NCBI GenBank assembly: GCA_045599385.1
Contig: JAZRVW010000023.1
Location: 1-12,141 of the forward strand
Direction of reading: 5' to 3'
Length of the DNA stretch: 12,141 nt
Source of the DNA: F23-B02 sp045599385
GTDB lineage: Bacteria > Bacillota > Clostridia > Oscillospirales > Oscillospiraceae
Position numbers and translations under genes: made by a program. This document shows positions 7,041-12,141 of this stretch, piece after piece. The notes beneath the pieces were generated by a model. It saw only the letters and a list, made by a program, of their open reading frames with translations, made no database searches and was not told the DNA's origin. Within the stretch, counting starts at the first letter, position 1; every line of letters begins with the position of its first letter.

Positions 7041-7727
7041 ATGAACAAAGCGTTCAGTATTGCGGATTTCAACATGATTATGAGAACGGAGCTCTTCCGA
7101 GGAACCGCACAGGGCTTGCTGCAGAGAATCCTGAACGTTTCGGGCTATGAGCTTGAGCTGTATCAGAAGGACAATGTGGTTTACAGCCCGACGGATTTTA
7201 AACGCAGTCTGGGAATAATACTTGAGGGGCAGCTCAGAGTTACCAAGGAGAATGCTGAGGGCAGGGATATTGTCATGAGTACTCTGCATAAGGGCTCAAT
7301 GTTCGGCGCTGCGGCGCTGTTTAACGGCGAGCATGAGTATCAGACCAGAATTACAGCCGTTGAGGATTGCCGCATTATTTTCTTTTCTCAGAAAGTCATA
7401 ATGCGCCTTATTGAGCGAGAACCGAAAATTGCCGAAAATTACATCAGATATCTGTCTGAAAGAATTGTATTTCTGAATAAGAAAATTTATTTTCTTACCT
7501 CAGGAACGGCGGAACAGCGAGTGTCAAGCTTCCTGCTTAATAATCTTTCCGAATATGACGATACAAAGCTGCCCATGTCCATGACGGAAATTGCCTCGTC
7601 TCTGAATATTTCCCGTGCATCTTTTTACCGGGCTCTTGACTCGATTACGGACAGCGGCGCGGTTGTGAAAAACGGAAAACTGCTGCGTATTGCAGATATA
7701 GATAAACTGTGTGAATTTATTGTGTAA
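7041..7727 (+). CDS. Crp/Fnr-family transcription regulator
   Basis: A 228-residue regulator. Residues about 30-115 form the cyclic-nucleotide-binding-like beta barrel (GIILEGQLRVTKENAEGRDIVMSTLHKGSMFGAAALF). Residues about 120-150 form the dimer helix. Residues about 168-206 carry the winged helix-turn-helix (MTEIASSLNISRASFYRALDSI...). There is no N-terminal cysteine cluster, only C110 and C224, so it is not an Fnr-type oxygen-sensing Fe-S protein. A canonical cAMP pocket is not apparent, so the effector is unknown. GGGAG lies 9 bases before the ATG. It is the first gene of a run with the ABC transporter, 22 bases ahead of the lipoprotein start, and is divergent from hydCBA. It probably controls the transporter, possibly itself, and perhaps the hydrogenase. 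A specific family such as HcpR or ArcR cannot be assigned. Confidence 0.9.
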   Translation: MNKAFSIADFNMIMRTELFRGTAQGLLQRILNVSGYELELYQKDNVVYSPTDFKRSLGIILEGQLRVTKENAEGRDIVMSTLHKGSMFGAAALFNGEHEYQTRITAVEDCRIIFFSQKVIMRLIEREPKIAENYIRYLSERIVFLNKKIYFLTSGTAEQRVSSFLLNNLSEYDDTKLPMSMTEIASSLNISRASFYRALDSITDSGAVVKNGKLLRIADIDKLCEFIV

Positions 7728-7749
7728 TTAATATATGGAGATAAGAACA

Positions 7750-8700
7750 ATGAAAAAGCTTGCCTGTGTTTTGCTGTCGGTGTGCATTCTGCTCTGCGGC
7801 TGTACAGCGACCCCTGAAAACGAAGAAGTAAATGTAATCCGTATCGGTGGACTGACCGGCCCTACCTCTATGGGCATGGTAAAGCTTATGGAAAATTCGG
7901 ACGAGTATGAATTTACGCTTTCCGCCGACCCTGCGGCCTTTGTGAGCGGCCTTGCAAAAGGCGAAATCGATATTGCCGCAGTACCTGCAAACCTCGCATC
8001 TGTTATTTACAACAATACAGACGGCGGCGTGAAGGTGCTTGCGGTCAACACCCTGGGTGTGCTTTATATTGTTGAGCGCGGCAACGGTGTACAGAATCTT
8101 GCAGACCTTAATGGAAAGACGATTTACGCAACAGGCGCAGGGGCAGCGCCTGAATATGCCCTCCGCTATCTGCTGAAGGAAAACGGCATTAACCCCGACA
8201 AAGATATCACGGTGCAGTGGTGTGCTGACACCACAGAGGCGCTTTCCTACATTGCGAATGATGAAAATGCCGTGGCAATGCTTCCGCAGCCCTTTGTGAC
8301 CGCGGCGCAGATGCAGGTGAGCGATTTGCGCATCGCAATTGACCTCAATGCCGAGTGGGAAAAACTGAGCAGCGGCTCAGCAATGCTCACTGGCGTTCTT
8401 GTCGTCCGCACGGATTTTGCGGAAAAAAATCCTCAGGCCCTTGAAAAATTCATGGAGGAATATGAAGCCTCCGTTGATTTTGTCCTGAACAACACCGAAG
8501 AGGCGGCGGAGCTTATCGGACAGTTTGAAATCGTAAAGGCGCCCATCGCCCTCAATGCTCTGCCTTACTGCAATATTACCTTCATTGCGGGCACCGATAT
8601 GAAAACCGCCATGGAAGGCTACCTCAATGTGCTTTTTGAAATGAACCCTGCCGCAGTAGGCGGTAAGCTTCCCGAAAGTGATTTTTACTATGGAGCGTAA
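7750..8700 (+). CDS. ABC transporter substrate-binding lipoprotein (NitT/TauT type, NMT1-like)
   Basis: A 316-residue solute-binding lipoprotein. The signal peptide ends in the lipobox L15-C16-G17-C18, so C18 is lipidated. The mature part has the two-lobe NMT1/SsuA-like pattern: IRIGGLTGPTSMGMVKLM near the start, GEIDIAAVPANLASVIYN (about 71-88) and LNGKTIYATGAGAAPEYAL in the middle, then AMLPQPFVTAAQM. Proteins of this kind deliver nitrate, sulfonates, pyrimidine or other small organic ligands to the permease. The substrate here cannot be named. An in-frame ATG at 7735 is possible, but 7750 is preferred. It has GGAG 9 bases upstream and places the positive signal-peptide N-terminus (MKKLAC) first. 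The end overlaps the permease start by 11 bases. Confidence 0.88.
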   Translation: MKKLACVLLSVCILLCGCTATPENEEVNVIRIGGLTGPTSMGMVKLMENSDEYEFTLSADPAAFVSGLAKGEIDIAAVPANLASVIYNNTDGGVKVLAVNTLGVLYIVERGNGVQNLADLNGKTIYATGAGAAPEYALRYLLKENGINPDKDITVQWCADTTEALSYIANDENAVAMLPQPFVTAAQMQVSDLRIAIDLNAEWEKLSSGSAMLTGVLVVRTDFAEKNPQALEKFMEEYEASVDFVLNNTEEAAELIGQFEIVKAPIALNALPYCNITFIAGTDMKTAMEGYLNVLFEMNPAAVGGKLPESDFYYGA

Positions 8701-9445
8701 AAAACAGACTGCAAACAGAATAATTGCCGTATTATTTGCCCTGCTTCTGTGGCAGATTGCCGCAATGTGCATTGACAGTAAAATACTGCTGGTTTCTCCG
8801 ATTGCTGTGATTAAGCGGCTTTTTACCATCTGGCAGGTGGAAAATTTCTGGAGAACAATATGGTTCAGCTTTTACCACATTGCAGGAGGCTTCCTGATTG
8901 CGCTTGTGCTCGGTGCTGTGCTTGCGGCACTGGCGGGAAGATTTCCGCTTGTGGAAACACTTCTGTGGCCCTTTATGGTGACGGTTAAAACCGTACCCGT
9001 GGCCTCATTTGTGATCATCTGCCTTATATGGCTTTCTGCACAGAACCTTGCGGTCTTCATATCCTTCCTCATCGTTCTGCCTGTTGTGTACGGCAATGTT
9101 TTGCAGGGAATCAGGAGCGAGGACAGAAATATGCTGGAGGTGGGCAGTGTTTTCCGTATGCCGTTTGCAAGGAGGCTTGCCTGCATACATCTTCCGCAGC
9201 TTAAGCCCTTTATCATGTCCGCGTGCTCAACTGCGCTGGGCATGGCGTGGAAGGCAGGCGTTGCCGCGGAAATTATCGGCATTCCCGACGGAAGCATAGG
9301 CAAACAGCTTTACTATGCGAAAACATATATCGACACCGATGACCTGCTGTGCTGGACACTTATTATCGTTTTAATCAGCGTGCTGTTTGAAAAGCTTTTC
9401 ATGTGGCTGCTTAAATGCGGTTATCACAGATTGGAGCGCGGATAA
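8690..9445 (+). CDS. ABC transporter permease (NitT/TauT type)
   Basis: A 251-residue integral membrane permease of the SsuC/TauC type. Hydrophobic segments lie at about 10-28, 62-82, 100-135, 175-195 and 220-242. The EAA-type cytoplasmic loop that docks the ATPase is at about 149-173 (LEVGSVFRMPFARRLACIHLPQLKPF). The ATG at 8690 overlaps the end of the lipoprotein gene, so translation is likely coupled; the ribosome binding site is weak. An upstream in-frame GTG at 8678 would add four residues. The stop overlaps the start of the ATPase gene by one base (TAATG). This is a standard half-transporter that would work as a dimer. Confidence 0.9.
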   Translation: MERKKQTANRIIAVLFALLLWQIAAMCIDSKILLVSPIAVIKRLFTIWQVENFWRTIWFSFYHIAGGFLIALVLGAVLAALAGRFPLVETLLWPFMVTVKTVPVASFVIICLIWLSAQNLAVFISFLIVLPVVYGNVLQGIRSEDRNMLEVGSVFRMPFARRLACIHLPQLKPFIMSACSTALGMAWKAGVAAEIIGIPDGSIGKQLYYAKTYIDTDDLLCWTLIIVLISVLFEKLFMWLLKCGYHRLERG

Positions 9446-10008
9446 TGGAAATTAAAAATATATCCAAAAGCTACGGCGATAAGGCGATTCTCAGTAATGT
9501 GAGCGCGATAATCCCCAAAGGTGAGGCTACTGTGATTTACGGAGCCTCGGGAATAGGAAAGACAACACTGCTGCGCATACTTATGGGGATTGAAAAGCAG
9601 GACAGCGGTGAAATATCAGGCGCGGACAGTAAAATATCCGCAGTGTTTCAGGAGGACAGACTCCCGCTTGAATTTTCCGCAGAGAGATGTGTCGGCATGG
9701 TATTGCCAAAAAGCGTTTCAAAGTCTGAAATTCGAGGACACCTTTCCGAGCTGGGCCTTGCGGAGCATATTAAAAAGCCTGCAGGTGAGATGTCGGGAGG
9801 AATGAAGCGCCGTGTTGCGATATGCCGTGCGGTGCTTGCCGATGCGGACACGATATACATGGACGAGCCCTTTACGGGACTTGACCGCGATACGAAGATA
9901 ATGGTAATAGAATATATAAAAAAGTACTGCGCGGGCAAAACTCTTGTCATCGTGAGCCATGCACCCGAGGACGCAGAACTGCTGAATGCAAAAGAAATCA
10001 GGATTTAG
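9445..10008 (+). CDS. ABC transporter ATP-binding protein, short form
   Basis: A 187-residue ATPase that powers the importer. All catalytic motifs are present: Walker A GASGIGKTT (33-41), Q-loop glutamine Q69, signature MSGGM (116-120, a variant of LSGGQ), Walker B TIYMDEP (136-142), D-loop GLD and H-loop H172. It is shorter than the usual SsuB/TauB ATPase (about 240-260). It ends soon after the H-loop and lacks the C-terminal extension. The start is fixed by GGAG 8 bases upstream and by the TAATG overlap with the permease stop. The last codons and stop (E-I-R-I-stop) lie within the left arm of a 35-bp palindrome that is repeated at 10241-10275, so the native end of the gene may have been affected by that element. 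Confidence 0.92.
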   Translation: MEIKNISKSYGDKAILSNVSAIIPKGEATVIYGASGIGKTTLLRILMGIEKQDSGEISGADSKISAVFQEDRLPLEFSAERCVGMVLPKSVSKSEIRGHLSELGLAEHIKKPAGEMSGGMKRRVAICRAVLADADTIYMDEPFTGLDRDTKIMVIEYIKKYCAGKTLVIVSHAPEDAELLNAKEIRI

Positions 10009-10028
10009 AAATTCTAAATCCTGATTTT
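9994..10028. repeat. 35-bp palindromic repeat, copy 1 (contains ATPase stop codon)
   Basis: A hairpin with 15-bp arms (9995-10009 with 10013-10027) and a 3-base loop. The 35 bases from 9994 to 10028 are identical to 10241-10275. The TAG stop of the ATPase gene is at 10006-10008 in the left arm. It may act as a terminator in both directions, though the stem is AT-rich. Confidence 0.9.
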
Positions 10029-10123
10029 GAAACTGACAAAAAACAATACAAACAGCAAAAAAGACAATAGAGTAGCGGGGGAGCTTGAGGGGGCAAGACC
10101 CACCTCAATCGGATAGCCGACAA

Positions 10124-10156
10124 GATAAAAAGCCTTGATTTTCAAGGTTTTTTATC
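10124..10156. terminator. Hairpin with A and T flanks, possible bidirectional terminator
   Basis: GATAAAAA (10124-10131) pairs with TTTTTATC (10149-10156), and CCTTGA (10133-10138) pairs with TCAAGG (10142-10147) around a TTT loop. One G/T mismatch lies between. The stem is followed by T runs on both strands. Confidence 0.6.
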
Positions 10157-10158
10157 AT

Positions 10159-10189
10159 AAAACGAGCAGGAGACCTCCTGCTCGTTTTT
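10159..10189. terminator. Strong hairpin terminator
   Basis: A 14-bp perfect stem (10159-10172 with 10175-10188) with a GC-rich core CGAGCAGGAG and a tight loop, followed by five T residues on the plus strand. The A run at 10159-10162 gives only a short T tail on the minus strand. It is the best terminator for the regulator-transporter operon, although it lies 150 bases after the last stop codon. Confidence 0.75.
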
Positions 10190-10206
10190 GGCGGCTTTTC
10201 GGCGCA

Positions 10207-10234
10207 GTCAAAAAAGTCTATAGACTTTTTTGAC
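10207..10234. repeat. Perfect 28-bp palindrome
   Basis: GTCAAAAAAGTCTA (10207-10220) is followed directly by its exact reverse complement (10221-10234), with no spacer. It could form a cruciform or a terminator-like hairpin with a T6 run inside the stem. A similar core occurs, as far as I recall, in intergenic repeats of Faecalibacterium-like genomes, but this could not be checked. Confidence 0.8.
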
Positions 10235-10240
10235 AAGCTG

Positions 10241-10275
10241 GAAATCAGGATTTAGAAATTCTAAATCCTGATTTT
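10241..10275. repeat. 35-bp palindromic repeat, copy 2 (contains YitT-like stop codon)
   Basis: Identical over 35 bases to 9994-10028. The TAG stop of the minus-strand YitT-like gene is the complement of 10261-10263. Because the unit is a palindrome, the two copies are both direct and inverted repeats of each other. Confidence 0.9.
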
Positions 10276-10860
10276 CATTTTCTGAATTAAGCCGATTATT
10301 TGTCCTGAAATAAAAACCGTCAGTAGCGAAAAAACGATTTTGCCAAAAGGAATGTATGTAAGAGAAAGAGCGAGGACAGTAAGGTCGGAGATGAGATATA
10401 CCCACTGAATTTCGATTTTGAACCTGGCCGTCATTGCCATGGCAAGAGCATCGTCACCTGTTGGTGCGGCGCCTGCCTTTACGGCAATGCCTACGCCGAT
10501 ACCCACAAACAGCGCGCCGATAATGGCGGCGAGCAGGGGATAGTCGGCAATTTCGCGAAAAAGCGGCGGGAACAGCTCAAACAGAGCGTAAAAGATAGAA
10601 AAGCCGAGTGCCGCAACGGCGGAGTAGGCGATGAAATCCTTGCCCAGTACCTTGTAGCCGATGAAATAGCACAGAGCATTGAGCATGAGCCCCGAAACAG
10701 AGGGGGAGAGACCGAAGCAGTTGTGCAGCAGCAGAGTAAGTCCGAGAACGCCGCCCTCGGTAACTCCCGAAAAGGAGTGGACGTTGTATAGCCCGAAGGC
10801 GAGAATTGCGCTGCCTAAAAGCGCGATTATGCAGTTTTTGAGCTTAAGGGATTCTAACAT
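10261..10860 (-). CDS. YitT-family (DUF161) membrane protein, short form
   Basis: A 199-residue membrane protein. Hydrophobic segments lie at about 9-25, 36-48, 55-72, 78-98, 107-130, 152-170 and 173-192. The first part (FGLYNVHSFSGVTEGGVLGLTLLL) is the typical DUF161 opening with S-G-V-T-x-G-G-x-x-G, and a second related motif is AGAAPTGDDALAMAM (129-143). Full YitT proteins are about 280 residues with a C-terminal DUF2179 domain, which is absent here. The function of the family is unknown. The start at 10860 is chosen for GGAG 6 bases upstream and a good promoter; the open frame continues upstream but has no support. The C-terminus K-I-R-I-stop is encoded by the palindromic repeat copy 2. 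Confidence 0.85.
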   Translation of the reverse strand: MLESLKLKNCIIALLGSAILAFGLYNVHSFSGVTEGGVLGLTLLLHNCFGLSPSVSGLMLNALCYFIGYKVLGKDFIAYSAVAALGFSIFYALFELFPPLFREIADYPLLAAIIGALFVGIGVGIAVKAGAAPTGDDALAMAMTARFKIEIQWVYLISDLTVLALSLTYIPFGKIVFSLLTVFISGQIIGLIQKMKIRI

Positions 10861-10887
10861 GATTATCTCCGATACTTTGCTACCTCT

Positions 10888-10916
10888 ATGATAGCAAATT
10901 TCCTCCGTACAGTCAA
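10888..10916 (-). promoter_or_regulatory. Promoter of the YitT-like gene
   Basis: On the minus strand the sequence is TTGACT (10911-10916), a 17-base spacer and TATCAT (10888-10893), with a TGC extension before the -10. The predicted start near 10881 gives a leader of about 20 nt with GGAG. Confidence 0.75.
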
Positions 10917-10952
10917 ACCGCCTCTGTTGCAAAATTCGGGTTTTGCTGTTAC

Positions 10953-10958
10953 TATAAT
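10953..10958 (+). promoter_or_regulatory. -10 box of the divergent small membrane protein gene
   Basis: A perfect TATAAT. The nearest -35-like hexamer, TTGCAA (10927-10932), is 20 bases away, which is too far for a normal promoter. The ATG follows 15 bases after the -10, so the transcript would be nearly leaderless and only just include the GAGGTG ribosome binding site. The promoter is plausible but not strong. Confidence 0.4.
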
Positions 10959-10973
10959 CGTGAGGTGGTGCTG

Positions 10974-11483
10974 ATGAAAACAGCGCTAAAAGTAATCGGC
11001 TGGATAGCTCTGATATTAGTCGTCCTTGCTCTGCTCCTGCTCGGAGCACTCAGAGTTATTTTTTCGTACGGTAATCTTTCGGAAAATGAGATAATTGCCC
11101 TTGTGGAAGAAAACGAGCAGCTCTTGAGGGATGCTTCTGCGGAGCTTCAAAATTCGGGTTATTCGGGAATAATAGATGAGGAAAACGTTTCCGAATTCAG
11201 CGATACAGTTGCCAAATCCCTTGATATCAAAGGGATAATGTTCATTCGTGTGCATGAAAACGGCGTGGTCGAGTTCAACTGCGGCGGCAGTGGCTTCGGT
11301 TCCGAAACTGAATACTACGGGTTTTATTATTCAACCGCCGCCGAACCGGAAAACATCATTTCCCCTGAGCCGCTGACGCAGAGAGGAAAAGACCGCTGGG
11401 TCTGGCATGAGGACGGCGGAGATAACGCCATGCAAGCTGAGAAAATATTTGATGATTTCTATTACTACATCTCATCGTTTTAA
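10974..11483 (+). CDS. Membrane-anchored protein of unknown function
   Basis: A 169-residue protein not assigned to a named family. Residues 1-30 (MKTALKVIGWIALILVVLALLLLGALRVIF) form a signal anchor or an uncleaved signal peptide without a lipobox cysteine. The rest is a soluble, acidic domain that would face outside. It contains a helical segment (about 35-62), then IKGIMFIRVHENGVVEFNCGGSGFG and EYYGFYYS, and a C-terminal KDRWVWHEDGGDN. The pattern of a GSG-x-x-x-x-x-x-YYGFYYS stretch with a later W-x-W recurs, as I recall, in small clostridial hypothetical proteins. The start is ATG at 10974, with GAGGTG 6 bases upstream; GTG codons at 10965 and 10968 are less likely. It appears to be a single-gene transcript ending at the hairpin 11487-11512. 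Confidence 0.75.
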   Translation: MKTALKVIGWIALILVVLALLLLGALRVIFSYGNLSENEIIALVEENEQLLRDASAELQNSGYSGIIDEENVSEFSDTVAKSLDIKGIMFIRVHENGVVEFNCGGSGFGSETEYYGFYYSTAAEPENIISPEPLTQRGKDRWVWHEDGGDNAMQAEKIFDDFYYYISSF

Positions 11484-11486
11484 TAA

Positions 11487-11520
11487 AAAAGCACCGCAAA
11501 AGCGGTGCTTTTAAATTTTT
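11487..11520. terminator. Bidirectional terminator between convergent genes
   Basis: GCACCGC (11491-11497) pairs with GCGGTGC (11502-11508) around an AAAA loop. The stem extends through A4/T4 (11487-11490 with 11509-11512). A T-rich tail follows on both strands. It lies 3 bases after the plus-strand stop codon and 3 bases beyond the minus-strand stop at 11523. Confidence 0.9.
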
Positions 11521-11522
11521 TA

Positions 11523-12141
11523 TCAGTTTTTGAGACTCTGCATGGGAGCGGGGATTCGTCCGCCGCGGTGAATAAACTCCGCAGAGGAGAAGGGGTGAAC
11601 CTCCTGAACGGGAGCGCTGCCCAAAAGTCCGCCCATTTCCATGCGGTCGCCAACCTTGCCATTGGGAACGGGGATAATTCGCACGGCGGTGGTCTTGTTG
11701 TTCACCATGCCTATGGCGGCTTCATCGGCGATAATTGCGGAGATGGTTTCCGCACTTGTTTCGCCCGGAATGGCAATCATGTCAAGTCCGACGGAGCAGA
11801 CGCAGGTCATGGCCTCCAGCTTGTCAATGGAAAGAGCACCTGCCTCTGCCGCGGCAATCATACCCTCGTCCTCGCTGACAGGGATAAATGCACCCGAAAG
11901 TCCGCCCACGGAGGAGGACGCCATTATGCCGCCCTTTTTGACAGCATCGTTGAGGAGCGCCAGCGCCGCGGTGGTGCCGTGGGTGCCGCAGACCTCAAGG
12001 CCCATTTCCTCAAGAATCCTTGCCACGCTGTCACCCTGAGGGGGAGTAGGGGCAAGGGAGAGGTCAACTATGCCGAAGGGAGTATCCAGGCGGCGCGACG
12101 CCTGCTGCGCAACAAGCTGTCCCATGCGCGTGACCTGAAAC
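11523..12141 (-). CDS. UPF0210/DUF711 family protein, C-terminal part (runs off right edge)
   Basis: The frame stays open to the window edge, giving 205 residues. The usual family length is about 450, so roughly the first half lies outside. The visible part matches the family closely: FQVTRMGQLVAQ, TPFGIVDLSLAPTPPQGDSVA, TTAALALLNDAVKKGG, MASSSVGGLSGAFIPVSED, VCSVGLDMIAIPG, ADEAAIGMVNNKTTAVRIIP and the end GGRIPAPMQSLKN. The internal methionine that begins MGQLV is not the true start, because family residues (FQVTR) precede it and there is no ribosome binding site. The biochemical function of this conserved cytosolic family is not established. In many Firmicutes a small ACT-domain gene precedes it, which would lie beyond the right edge. 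Confidence 0.95.
   Translation of the reverse strand, partial: FQVTRMGQLVAQQASRRLDTPFGIVDLSLAPTPPQGDSVARILEEMGLEVCGTHGTTAALALLNDAVKKGGIMASSSVGGLSGAFIPVSEDEGMIAAAEAGALSIDKLEAMTCVCSVGLDMIAIPGETSAETISAIIADEAAIGMVNNKTTAVRIIPVPNGKVGDRMEMGGLLGSAPVQEVHPFSSAEFIHRGGRIPAPMQSLKN

Larger units (their letters stand above)
10029..10240. repeat. Hairpin-rich intergenic island between identical palindromes
   Basis: These 212 bases have no convincing gene. They hold an A-rich start (10029-10075) and a G-rich segment with a stem (TTGAGG at 10085-10090 with CCTCAA at 10103-10108, plus an inner GGG/CCC). They also hold hairpins at 10124-10156 and 10159-10188 and a perfect 28-bp palindrome at 10207-10234. Together with the 35-bp copies at both ends the block is 282 bases long. 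It looks like a small non-coding mobile or interspersed element, but no transposase, clear target duplication or other copy can be checked here. Confidence 0.6.

Noticed and set aside
7041..7727. Fnr-type oxygen sensor
   Set aside because: There is no N-terminal or central cluster of four cysteines; only two scattered cysteines exist, so an Fe-S sensor is not supported. No TTGAT-N4-ATCAA site was seen in the promoter region.
9994..10275. CRISPR array or integron attC site
   Set aside because: There are only two copies of the repeat, 212 bases apart, with no regular spacers and no cas or integrase gene.
12120..12125. ATG of MGQLV as the start of the UPF0210 gene
   Set aside because: The frame is open to the edge and the preceding FQVTR fits the family, so this is an internal methionine of a cut-off gene.

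Overview
The window looks like a chromosomal segment of an anaerobic Clostridia-type Firmicute, probably a gut member of the Oscillospiraceae/Ruminococcaceae or a relative. The grounds are strong AGGAGG-type ribosome binding sites, an electron-bifurcating [FeFe] hydrogenase operon with a clostridial-type Rex operator, lipoproteins with a C+1 lipobox, and DUF4163/DUF3298, YitT and UPF0210 family proteins. The genus assignment is inference. No tRNA, rRNA, CRISPR array, transposase or phage gene was seen.

Layout. Bases 1-2498 are all minus strand: the first codons of a cut-off gene with its promoter, a 62-residue cytosolic protein, a hairpin terminator, and a 693-residue multi-domain lipoprotein. 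Bases 2600-6692 (minus) hold hydC-hydB-hydA, a complete three-subunit bifurcating hydrogenase operon ending in a strong terminator. Bases 6693-7040 are a dense divergent control region. It contains a perfect Rex-type operator, candidate promoters in both directions, a palindrome made of two back-to-back -35 boxes, and a second palindrome in front of a Crp/Fnr-family gene. Bases 7041-10008 (plus) hold that regulator followed by a tightly coupled NitT/TauT-type ABC importer (lipoprotein, permease, ATPase) of unknown substrate. Bases 9994-10275 are a hairpin-rich island between convergent genes, bounded by two identical 35-bp palindromes. The stop codons of the two flanking genes lie inside these copies. 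Bases 10261-12141 hold a short YitT-like membrane protein (minus), a divergent membrane-anchored protein of unknown function (plus), a bidirectional terminator, and the C-terminal part of a UPF0210/DUF711 protein (minus) that leaves the window.

How it fits together. HydABC couples NADH and reduced ferredoxin oxidation to H2 formation, or the reverse. The Rex site predicts control by NADH/NAD+ ratio. The Crp-like gene lies head to head with the hydrogenase, and the two candidate -35 boxes are only 3 bp apart, so the two directions may compete for RNA polymerase. Whether the transporter is functionally tied to hydrogen metabolism is not shown by the sequence. The least explained parts are the regulator-transporter unit and the palindromic island.
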